Shown here: positions 54,581-64,000 of the stretch, piece by piece
Layout: each line of letters starts with the position of its first letter
How positions within the stretch are numbered: the first letter of the stretch is position 1
DNA from: Kingdonia uniflora
Lineage: Eukaryota; Streptophyta; Magnoliopsida; Ranunculales; Circaeasteraceae
NCBI GenBank assembly: GCA_014058105.1
Contig: JACGCM010001166.1
Location: 1,054,001-1,118,000 of the forward strand
Length of the DNA: 64,000 bases
Direction of reading: 5' to 3'
Program-made: the position numbers and the translations under genes
The notes under the pieces: generated by a model
What the model was told of the DNA's origin: nothing
The model's database searches: none
What the model saw: the letters and a program-made list of their open reading frames with translations, nothing else

Positions 54581-54739
54581 TGCTTAGCCTTTGTTAGAAG
54601 TTTTGATCCTAAAAGAGTTAAACCTACTTGTCGTGCATATGAATATGTCTTTATTGGTTATGCTATTAACAGTAAAGCGTTTGGATTTTATGACTTGCAA
54701 AATAAGGTTATCATTGAGTCTCTAGATGCTGATTTCTTT

Positions 54740-56430
54740 GAAGAGAGATTTCCATTTAAATCTAGAAATTATGGGGGGTTCTTCCTCTAGTAGTTCTGTA
54801 CCTAGGATAGAACTACCTAAGATAATGGAGACTAGAGACATTGATTTAGAACTTAAAAAGAGCAAGAAAGCTCGTGTGGAGAAGGACTTTGGTCCTGATT
54901 ATGTTGTTTACACTCTAGAGGATGATCCATCTACCCTTCATGAGGTTCTTAGTTCTAGAGATGTTGATTTTTGGCATGAGGCCATTAATGATGAGATGGA
55001 CTCTCTGAAGTCTAATGGAATATGGGTTCTTTCTTACCTCCTGGTTACAAAACTATAGGTTGTAAATGGATCCTTAAATGTAAACTTAAACCTGATGGTT
55101 CACCAGAGAAATTCAAAGCCCGTCTTGCGGCTAAGGGTTCTAGACGGAGATAAAATATAGATTTCCTTGATACTTATTCTCTAGTAACTTGGATTACTTG
55201 TATTCGAGTCTTAATTGCTACTGCTATTGTTTATAATCTAGTAGTTCACTAGATGGATGTAAAAACTACTTTTTTAAATTGTGACTTGGAAGAAGAAATA
55301 TAAATAGACCAACATGAAGGATTTATCGTACCTGGTCAGGAACGTAAAGTCTATAAGCTGATTAAATCCTTGTATTATTTTATACAAGTACCTAAGCAAT
55401 GGCATGAAAAGTTTGATAACTTAGTTATTTCACATAGTTTTAAAATTAACGAAAGAGACAAATGCATTCACTATAAGATAGTTAATAATGCTTGTACTAT
55501 TATATGTTTATATGTGGATGACTTACTTATCTTTGGTTCCAACATTTCTGATGTGAACAAGAACAATAATTTCCTAAGTCAGAGTTTTGACATGAAGGAT
55601 CTTGGAGAGGCTAGTATTATTCTAGGAATTAAGATTACTTGGACAAAAGATGGTATCTCATTAGATCAGTCTCATTACATTGAGAAGATTATAAAGAAAT
55701 ATTATTATTTTGACAGTAAGCCTGGATGTACTCCTCTCGACCCTAGTGTAAGGTTGTTTAAAAACACTGGAGACAGTGTAAAATAATCCGAGTATGCTGG
55801 CATAATTGGTAGTCTTCGATATGCAACTGATTGCACTAGATTAGTCATTGCTTATGCAGTGAAGTTCTATATATGTAGGCTTACTAGTAAACCTTGTATT
55901 GAGCATTGGCATGCTATATAGAGGGTCATGCATTATCTGAAAAGAACCATGCATCAAGGAATACACTACTAGAGGTTTCCTGCAGTCCTTAAAATATATT
56001 GCGATGCCGATTGGAATACCCTTTTAGAAGTCTCCAAGGTTACTAGTGCTTATGTTTTATTCATAGCAGGTGAGGCAATTTGCTGGAGGTCTAAGAAATA
56101 AATCATCTTAGCCTAATCAGCGATGGAATCTGAGTTAATAGTACTAGCTGCTGCTAGTGAGGAGGCAGAATGGTTAATAAGGATAAGCCTACTGTCAGAT
56201 ATCCCTTTATGGGATAAACCGATACTAGCCATACTTATTCACTGTGATAGTACTGCCGTAATTGCTATTGTATAGAAACGATGCTACAACTATAAAAAAC
56301 TTGCGATTCATCAGAAGCGCAGCTCAGTTAGAGGTATCTAATAGCAAGATCTATAAGAGTGGATTTTGTGAGGTCTGAAGTGAACCTGGCTGATCCTTTG
56401 ACGAAAGGATTAACACGGGAAAAGATGTAA
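54740..56430 (+). pseudogene. Inner copia reverse transcriptase and RNase H
   Basis: Blocks are WHEAINDEMDSLKSNGIWVL, a frame change, then IGCKWILKCKLKPDGSPEKF, MDVKTTFLNCDL, IICLYVDDLLIFGSN (intact YVDD), SFDMKDLGEASIILGIKI, and GIIGSLRYATDCTRLVIAYA. RNase H follows with YCDADW (Asp), AMESELIVLAAASEEAEWL (Glu) and IHCDSTA (Asp). At least six stops occur, mostly TAG or TAA at Gln or Trp positions. Confidence 0.85.
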
Positions 56431-57035
56431 AACACTTTGAAAGGGATGGGGCTAAAGCCCATTTAGTTTTGAACACTCTAAGATGGTAACTCAATCTATA
56501 GACCGGGGATCCCAAGAAATAGGTTTAAAGAGAAAGAAAGTCACAGAGTGATTATTGAGAATCATGCATTTAAGGAATGGAGTTTTAACTCCTAGTCCAT
56601 CCCTATAGAGCATGACATCCTGTAACAGGTTAAGGATGAGTTATATAACTCTTAATGAGGATTATACTCTATTTGGAGTGGGATGCCTATTAGAGTATCT
56701 CTGATAGACTCACCTTGATGATTGTGGAAGTGGCGCCGCTTCCTATGGGAACTTGGGCAAGTTTTCTATGGCCATCATTATGACTGGGAAATGAGCGCAA
56801 GGCCATTAATGCATTGGCTTTTAGAACTTTGTACTATAGGACATGTGTGTGATATAATTTCTTTGTACCCTCAAGAACTTAGAGTTCAGAACAAAAGTCA
56901 CTCTATATTCTAGTCTCTAATTTTATATTTACTAAAGTAAAGGATCAAGTTGAAAGACACCTCTACTTATACACAGTTTTAAATTTTTTACTCGGATATT
57001 TTATCGCGCACATTTTTATCGATATTGTGAGGGAT
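56431..57035 (+). other. Inner copia 3' non-coding region
   Basis: 600 bp from the pol end to the 3' LTR. No gene is supported. A short purine stretch GTGAGGGA precedes TGTTAGG at 57036. Confidence 0.5.
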
Positions 57036-57919
57036 TGTTAGGTTTTATCTTTAAGAACCAAAAGTTAACCTTTGCTGGTTCAAACCCATGACCTTTTGGT
57101 TGGGTAGCTTATTTTTTATTTGTTGAACATAGTCCCACATTGCTTTGAAAGTGAGAATGTGAAGAGATATATATTCTCTCACATAATCATTGGTTGTCGA
57201 CATGAGTAAGTGGTAGCATGTGAGTGCATGAGTATGTGGTAAGATTTTATTCCAACATACTTGCACACATCAACCGGGCCACCCGGCTTGGCCTCGGATC
57301 TCGGGTCTTGGGATTTGGGGAATTGGCTCCGGGGCCCATGGGACTCCTATTCTTTTTATTGAAAATTTCTTGGGAGTTGGGCTTGGGTTTTTTCTTTTAA
57401 TCAAACTATTACTAGCCATTTTAATTCTATCAATTTATCCGTTGAGTTTTGACTCAGACGTTATGTGTCCCACTGTGGATGACGTGTCTCATCCCGTAAC
57501 GGCTCCTATTTGGTCTATTAAAAAAAACCAACCTGCAGTAGTTTTTTTACATCACAAAACACAGTTCTTTATCTCTCTCTCTCTTTCTCTCTCATTCAGT
57601 CTTATTCACCAATTTGCAATTTCGAGTAAAATATAGATGTGCAAAGTTAGAGAAGGTTCTCTCCCCGTTAGAGGAGAACCTATTACCATAAAAATGCCAT
57701 TTTATTATGAGGGTAACAGTGCAGTGTTATACTATTTGTTGGGCAGTGCGCGGAAACGTCATAAAGAAAGCGACATTTTCCGCGACTCGGTGTTCCACCT
57801 TTTACAGTTTTTGTTATTGTTCCAGTGCTGCTGCAACCTCTCTCCGGTTTGATTACAGTATCTCTTTCGGTTCCCTACGCATTACTGGAAACGAGGTAAC
57901 TCATTTTATTAGTCTAACA
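57036..57919 (+). repeat. 3' LTR of the inner copia
   Basis: 884 bp from TGTTAGGTTTTATC to GTCTAACA, then CAATC. It matches the two halves of the 5' LTR and shows that the Tat-type element is absent from this copy. Confidence 0.9.
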
Positions 57920-57924
57920 CAATC

Positions 57925-58370
57925 TTATGTTGGAAGCTCATAGTCGTTCAAATGACGGTTAATTTTTTGCATAAAATTTCCCCCAGTTACAATCTTCATT
58001 TGGAGGCTCATAGTCATTCAAACAACAATGTGGAGGTTTGTTTTGAAGAAGTCATTTATACCATTGGCTTGCCTCGTGATCCATGTAATTGATATAATAA
58101 TCTCTCATATATAAAAGGGCAGCTCAAGGTATTTCTTAGCCATCCTTTGGTGAGTTCTTTTCTAGAGAAAACCCAAAGAGACCTCAATTTGTTGGTAAAT
58201 TATTATAACCTCAAATCATCTAATAAAACTCTCTCTCTATTGGTGTGGACGTAGGTAATTTGTTGAACCACAGTAAATTGTACGTTCTCCTTTGGTTGTG
58301 TTTATTCTTTTAGTTTATTTATCACTAATCGGATTAAATTGGTGTTTGGTTTCCACTGTGTGGCTCAACA
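57925..58370 (+). repeat. 5' LTR of the outer copia, right part
   Basis: Matches 62880-63327 (TTTGTTTTGAAGA, GACCATTGGCTTGCCTCGTG type, TGTGTGGCTCAACA). It ends before the TTGGTAACAGAGC primer site. CATATATAAAAGGGC near 58108 is a likely TATA box. Confidence 0.85.
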
Positions 58371-58464
58371 ATTGGTAACAGAGCAAGGTTGTATCCTCGG
58401 TGGTTCTCAAAATTTAAGGTAACATCTTATCTCGATTTTGCTTTCTTTTCGATTTAATTAGTGT

Positions 58465-59400
58465 ATGAAAATTGGGAGAATAATGGTAGAAGATGAACCA
58501 AGTTCCTTAATGGTGCCTAAACGGAATAATACAATAGTTATGTTTAACAATGCCATAATTGAAGTTAAAAAATTTAATAATACAAATAACTTTAGCATGT
58601 GGCGATACGAAGTTATTAATGCTTTTAGTCAACAGGATATGGACGAGGTGTTGGAAGACAAGCCTGGGGTGGTTGAAGAGAGTGTTTAGAAGAAAATGAA
58701 TAAATGGGAATGTGATCAAATTAGGTCATGCCTAACTTAAGACATAAAGTACCTTGTGATGAATGAAATTTTGGCAAAAGAGATTTGGAAGATTCTTGAG
58801 GAGAAGTATTTGTTGAAGAGTATCCAAAATTGACTCCTTTTGAAGAGGAAGTTTTACCGCCTCACTATAAGACAAGGGGTTTCTATGTCAGACCATTTGA
58901 ATAATTTTACCAAGTTACTTGCCGACTTGGTGAATCTAGAAGTGGTTGTTGGTGATGAGGACAAAACATCTCTATTGTTCTTAAACTCGCTTCCCGAAGG
59001 GTACAAACACTTTGTAATGATGATTACTTATGGGAAGTGTTCTTTAAAATATTTGGATGTGAAGACGGTGGTGGTAAATCATGAGTACAGAAAGAAGGAT
59101 CAACGTAAGTCTGTCAAGTCAACGTTTGTGGTGTTGATGGCTAGAGGGAGGTATTTGGATAAGAAGAATTCTTGTGGTAATAACTCTCGATCAAAGTCGA
59201 GAGGTCATGGTGTTAATAGTAACAATTTGGGTAAAGATGAATCTACGTTCTGTAATGAGACGAGACATTGAAAGAATGAGTGTCCTACACTTCTAAAGAA
59301 GAAGAAATATGAGAAAACTGGCTCTTTAGTTAATGTTGCTCAAGATCGTGGGGTAACTAATGGTAATAATTTTGACTTTTCTTTAACTATATCATCTAGT
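58465..59400 (+). pseudogene. Outer copia Gag
   Basis: 58465-58689 gives the copia Gag start (NIEVKKFN-like: IIEVKKFNNTNNFSMWRYEV). 58840-59271 gives FYRLTIRQGVSMSDHLNNFT, LLADLVNLEVVVGDEDKTSL and LLFLNSLPEGYKHFV, with a knuckle CNETRH.KNECP broken by a stop near 59270. Stops or frame changes occur at about 58687 and 58830. Confidence 0.8.
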
Positions 59401-59419
59401 ACCTGTATTATTGATTCTA

Positions 59420-60600
59420 AAGAGTAGATTATGGATTTGGGTGCTACCTATCATATTTGCCCCGAAAGGGGCAATTTTTCTAGTTTTAAAAAGCTAGAAG
59501 GTGGAGCTGTATTGATGGAAAATTATTATTCCTGCCATATAATGGGGATAGGTACTATTCGTCTTAAGTTGCATAATGGTTTGGTTTAAGAAATTAAAAA
59601 GGTTCGGTATATTCTGCCTATAAAGAAGAATATTATCTTAACTGGTTTACTTGAAGCGAAAGGCTACAAGGTTATGTTTAAAAATAGGGTTTTAAAGGTT
59701 CTTAAGGGAGCAATAGTGGTTTTGAAGGGTCAAAGGAGAAGCAACAACTTGTTCTATTTAGATGGTACGATTACTTTTTGGGAAGTTGCTACTAAGGGAA
59801 GTACGAAGACTACTTCCAAAGATACTACAAGACTATGGCATATGCGTTTAACGCATACGAGTGAGAAGTCCTTGAGAGTTCTTGCGAATCAAGGGCTATT
59901 GAAAGGTGTTACGGCGTGCAAGTTAGATCTCTATGAGCATTGTGTTCTGAGCAAGCAAACAAGGGTGAAGTTTGGTACGGTTATCCATCGTACTCGTAGA
60001 ATCCTTGATTATTAAATGTATGGGGACCCTCTAGGAATGTATCACTTGGAGGTAAACATTATTTTGTGCTATTTGTTGATGATTTTTTTAGGTGTGTGTG
60101 GGTATGTGCCATGAGAAGGAAAAATGATGTCCTAATAATATTCATAAGGTGGAAGAAGCTGATAAAAACTCAAACTGGCAGAAAGATCAAAGTACTCCGT
60201 TCAGATAATGGTAGAGAGTATACAAGTGATCCACTTTTGTAAGTATGTCAGGATGAGGGAATTGTGAGACATTTTACCGTTAGGGAGACACCGCAACAAA
60301 ATGTGGTAGCAGAGCGCATGAATCGTACTTAGCTAGAGAGGGTACGATGTATGTTGTCTAATTCCGGGTTGGGCAAAGTGTTTTGGGCTGATGCTTTGAC
60401 ATATACATACTACCTTGTTAATAGGTTGTATTTAGCTACAATTAAAGGTAAAACAACAATAAAAACTTGGTCGGGAGAACCTGCTACAGATTATGATACT
60501 ATTCATATTTTTAGGTGTCCGGTATACTATCATGTCAAAGATGGTAAGTTGGATCCTCGAGCAAGGAAAGATTTTTTTTGGGGGTAAGAAGAAAGGGCTT
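59420..60600 (+). pseudogene. Outer copia protease and integrase
   Basis: Protease IMDLGATYHICP has Leu where D(S/T)G is expected, a change one C to T can give. It continues with MGIGTIRLKL and ILPIKKNIILTGLL. The integrase zinc finger is LWHMRLTHTSEKSLRVLANQ. Core traces are VLRSDNGREYTSD and PQQNVVAERMNRT, with several frame changes around 60015-60350. 60351-60587 is the core end (MLSNSGLGKVFWADALTYTY). Confidence 0.8.
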
Positions 60601-61039
60601 AAAGGTTATAAGTTATGAGATACAAAAGACCAAAAGATTATTCTTAGTAGGGATATCACTTTTGACGAGACTTTTATGATGAAGTCACAGGTTTCTGAGC
60701 ACGAAAAGAAGAGGATAAGCAAGATTTTGTAGCGGGTAGATATTGATGCATCTTCAGATGATCCAGATAGTTTTATAGCAAAGGGGGTATCATCTACCAG
60801 TTTGACAGCGGTTGATATGTCATTAGTTCATGTTTCAGATGATGAAGATACAAACATAGACGAAAGTAGAGTATTTGGTAGCACAGATGAGGAGACTCCG
60901 ATTGTGAAGTCAATTGCAACTAGTTTAACAAAAAGGAATACAAGTAAGCCAGGATAGCTTACAAAGGACATGGTACTTCCAAAGGTGAAGGCCATGGTAG
61001 CCTACGCACTACCAGTCATTGAAGAAGATGTTCCTTCCG

Positions 61040-62603
61040 CTTATAAAGGAGCTATTTATGGTTCTGAAGCTAATAAATAGGAGGGAACGATGAAGGAAGA
61101 GATGTATTCTCTTCTTAAGAACGAAACTTGGGATCTTTCAAAGTTACCTAAGGGAAAGAAAATGATTAGTTGTAAGTGGGTCTGCATAAAAAAACAAGGA
61201 TCTCAAAATGCTAATATACTCTTCAAGGCAAGGCTCATAGCCAAAGGCTATACTCAATGGGAGGGGATTGATTATAATGAAGTTTTTTTTTTCTAGGGGT
61301 GAAATACTCCATTCGTATCCTTTTGGCCTTAATAACATAATTTAATTTGGAGTTGCAACAACTCGATATTAAGACAATGTTCTTACATGAGAATTTAAAA
61401 GAAGAGATTTATATGACTCAGCCATATAGGTTTAAAGTTGTTGAAAAGGAAGATTATGTGTATAAACTGAAGATATTGTTGTATGGTTTAAAACAGTCTC
61501 TAAGACAATGGTACAAACGATTTAATCACTTTATGATTAGGCAGAAGTACAAACAGAGTCATTATGACCACTGCGTCTACTTACGCAAGCTACGTGACGT
61601 GTCATTTATTTATTTTCTTTTGTATTTGAATGATATGCTTATTGCGTGTAAGCATAAAAATGAGATTGAAAAGTTAAAAAAACAAATGGGTAAAATTTTT
61701 GAAATGAAGGATCTGAGTGACACAAAATAAATTCTTGGTATGGAGATTTATTGAGATAGATAGCAGGGAACGGTATGTGTTTCTTAGACGATGAACATGA
61801 GAAAGGTACTTCAGAAATTTAGTATTGATGAGAACACAAAACCTATAAGTACGCCCCTTGCCCCTTATTTTAAGCTTGAAGATACTATGTCTCCAAAAAC
61901 TGATGAAGAACGTGATTATATGAATCAAGTTTCTTATGCTAGCGCAGTTGGTAGCTTGATGTATGTAATGGCATGTACATGGCCAAATATTTCATAGGCA
62001 GTTGGTATGGTTAGTAGATATATACATGATCCTGGAATAGATTATTGGTGAGCTATAAAATGAATTCTACGGTATATCAAAGGTACTGTGGATATTGGTT
62101 TAGAATTTCATAAGCAGGATTCGATTGATCAGTTTTGTGTGGGTTATGTAGATTCTGACTATATGGGTGATTTAGATAAATGACGGTCTACTACTGGGTA
62201 TGTTTATATATTAGGTAGAGGATCGGTTATTTGGAGATTTATGCTACAGTCTACGGTGGCCTTATCTACCACAGAAGCAAAGTATATGGCAGTTATTAAA
62301 GCGATTAAAGAGTCTCTTTGGATAAAGGGTCCTTTTTATGATTTGAGTATCAAGATTGGGCATCTTGATATGTTTTGTGATAGTCAGAGTACTATTTTTG
62401 TTACAAAAGATCAAATTCATCATCAACGCATGAAGCACATTAATGTGCGCTGCCATTTTATCAAAGAAGTACTTGCAGGAGGTGAGATTTGGTTGAAAAA
62501 GATTTACACGAATGATAACCCAGAAGATATGTTTATGAAAGTTTTTTTTGGGATTAAGTTCAATAATTGTTTTGACTTGGTTGAAATTCTTCATATGGAT
62601 TGA
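61040..62603 (+). pseudogene. Outer copia reverse transcriptase and RNase H
   Basis: 61090-61296 reads MKEEMYSLLKNETWDLSKLP and ISCKWVCIKKQG. 61347-61730 reads LQQLDIKTMFLHENLKEEIY, YKLKILLYGLKQSLRQWYKR and FLLYLNDMLIA, with YLND in place of YVDD. 61791-61997 and 62241-62603 give YASAVGSLMYVMACTWPNIS and VALSTTEAKYMAVIKAIKES (RNase H Glu region), then MFCDSQSTIF (Asp). Stops and frame changes separate them. Confidence 0.85.
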
Positions 62604-62805
62604 TTTAGCCCCTAACGGGGATATTGGGAACTACGAGCCACTTTATCCACGGTATCTAGGTATTTATTGTTTTGGTGTAGTCAATTTGTTCCTTTGGGAC
62701 GTTTGTTTTTGGGTCCTTGGGGACATTTGTGAGAGAGAGGGTTCAATTTGTTTCGTTGGTGAAGTTCGGCTCAGATTTGAAGAAATCTTCACCGAGGTAG
62801 AGAAT

Positions 62806-63327
62806 TGTCGGGTATGAAGGCAGAATACTTATAGTTACATAGTCGTTCAAACGACGGTCAATTTTTTGCCCAGTTACAATCTTTTGTTGGAGGTTCATAG
62901 TCGTTCGAGCGACGGTTAATTTTTTGCCTAAAATTTGACCCAGTTATAATCTTCTGTTGGAGGCTCATAGTCATTCGAACAACGATACTGAGGTTTGTTT
63001 TGAAGAGGTCGTTTAGACCATTGGCTTGCCTCGTGATCCGTGTAATTGATGTAATAATATCCCGAGTATAAAAGGGTGACTTATGGTATTTCTTAGCCAT
63101 CCATTGGTAACTTCTTTTCTAGAGAAAACCTAAAGAGACATTAATTTGTTGGTGAGTAATTATAACCTCGAATCATCTAATAAAACTCTCTATTTATTTG
63201 TGTGGACGTAGGTAATTTGCCGAACTACGGTTAATTGTGTGTTTTCGTTTGATTGTGTTTATTCCTTTAGTTTGTTCATCGCTAATCAGATTGAATCGGT
63301 ATTTAGTTTTCATTGTGTGGCTCAACA
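62806..63327 (+). repeat. 3' LTR of the outer copia
   Basis: 522 bp from TGTCGGGTATGAAGG to GGCTCAACA, then ATGTC. The first 180 bp hold three copies of a 60-70 bp unit with CATAGTCGTTCGA-type cores (62842, 62900, 62969). GAGTATAAAAGGGTG near 63064 is a TATA box. Confidence 0.9.
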
Positions 63328-63332
63328 ATGTC

Positions 63333-64000
63333 TTTATTGGACATAATAAAGATTATTTTTAACGGTTGGCGGACTTTATTTAGTGCGCGGATTACCTACA
63401 TATAGGAAACAGAATGGCAGCAGGCAAGTTAATTGTTTACATGGTTCAAAATGATGCTCATATGCTTAATCTTGTGTAGACTCATACATTATAATGACTC
63501 ATCTATATATGTTGATAAGTTCAATTAAGTAATTGAATAACTAATTATAAAAAACTAATTATCAGAAATATCAAGTGATATCACTTTGATACTACTTTCT
63601 TAGTATACTACTAGCAATCGGGCACATACAGAAATTTCAAAATTTGTTATATATGTTGGCGATTTTTACATTATTATAAGTGTTGATCAAAATGTTAAGA
63701 GTTGAAGTGATATTCACTAAAATAAATGCATTTTATAACCCAAAGAGAAACTGAGGAAGGAATGTTGGATATCTCTATTGATCAAATAGGTTCATAAGCT
63801 TCGTTGAAGAACATTGCGAACTAGTTTATTTTTCCTAAATATGCTTGAAGTCAATAATGTTGAGAGGCTCCTGATAGGGAGTTAACAATTACTATTATGT
63901 TGATGATTTTTGTGTGATGTTATAGGTGATCATAAATTAGTGATCAAATATAGGTTGTTATAAATATATGCAAGATCCAACATATGTTCCAAAACAAGTT
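63333..64000. other. Right edge, nothing recognised
   Basis: AT-rich DNA with no supported reading frame, repeat pair or motif. Confidence 0.4.

Larger units (their letters stand above)
47724..57919 (+). mobile_element. Inner Ty1/copia element
   Basis: CAATC at 47719-47723 and 57920-57924. LTRs are about 880 bp, 47724-48083 plus 52027-52543 (split by a Tat-type element) and 57036-57919. It has plus-strand gag, protease, integrase, reverse transcriptase and RNase H. The gag ATG at 52569 is only 25 bases from the LTR and no standard initiator-Met primer site is visible there. Without its insert it is about 6.3 kb. Confidence 0.9.
47614..63327 (+). mobile_element. Outer Ty1/copia element of a three-level nest
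   Basis: ATGTC at 47609-47613 and 63328-63332. The 5' LTR is split (47614-47723 and 57925-58370) by a second copia element. The 3' LTR is 62806-63327. A TTGGTAACAGAGC primer site follows the 5' LTR at 58372. Internal order gag, protease, integrase, reverse transcriptase, RNase H is copia. Without the insert it is about 5.5 kb. All domains are broken. Confidence 0.9.

Overview
This window is plant nuclear DNA, almost certainly from an angiosperm. The one host gene that can be recognised is a split nuclear gene for a chloroplast-targeted release-factor paralogue (PRFB3 type). Most of the rest is nested plant transposons: Ty3/gypsy chromoviruses, a Tat-lineage element, Ty1/copia elements, an L1-type LINE and a PIF/Harbinger element with its MITE. 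Nearly all transposon genes are broken by stops or frameshifts. Many of those stops are of the kind left by deamination of methylated cytosine. The species cannot be named from sequence alone.

Layout. (1) 1-5.2 kb: a direct repeat split by a short minus-strand Ty3/gypsy element (250-4698, target duplication TTAAT). (2) 5.4-7.1 kb: the 3' end of a copia element and LTR-like debris. (3) About 7.1-27.0 kb: one plus-strand LINE whose first ORF is interrupted by a 12.1 kb compound gypsy insertion (8248-20395, target duplication GTTCT). That compound is itself interrupted by a second gypsy chromovirus (12460-18065, target duplication GTAAT). The compound is odd because its two outer LTRs are inverted and a patchwork-deleted sibling is joined head to head to a near-complete element. 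(4) 27.6-36.2 kb, minus strand: five intact exons of the PRFB3-like gene. Its fourth intron is 6.3 kb and holds SINE, LINE and MITE fragments. Its last exons are not seen, so they lie beyond a transposon-filled interval of at least 27 kb or are lost.

(5) 36408-41793: a PIF/Harbinger element with target duplication TAA. It carries a DDE transposase, a NAM-associated/Myb-type helper remnant and, unusually, a third gene with a plant mobile domain. A 467 bp MITE of the same family lies 296 bp away. Both share an array of near-palindromic subterminal motifs. (6) 42787-47426: another short minus-strand gypsy chromovirus. (7) 47614-63327: a three-level nest. A copia element (target duplication ATGTC) has a second copia (CAATC) in its 5' LTR, and that has a deleted Tat-lineage gypsy element (GTTAC) in its own 5' LTR. 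The last 670 bp shows nothing I recognise.

The best candidate for something new is the Harbinger element with a plant-mobile-domain gene. The head-to-head compound gypsy insertion is second.
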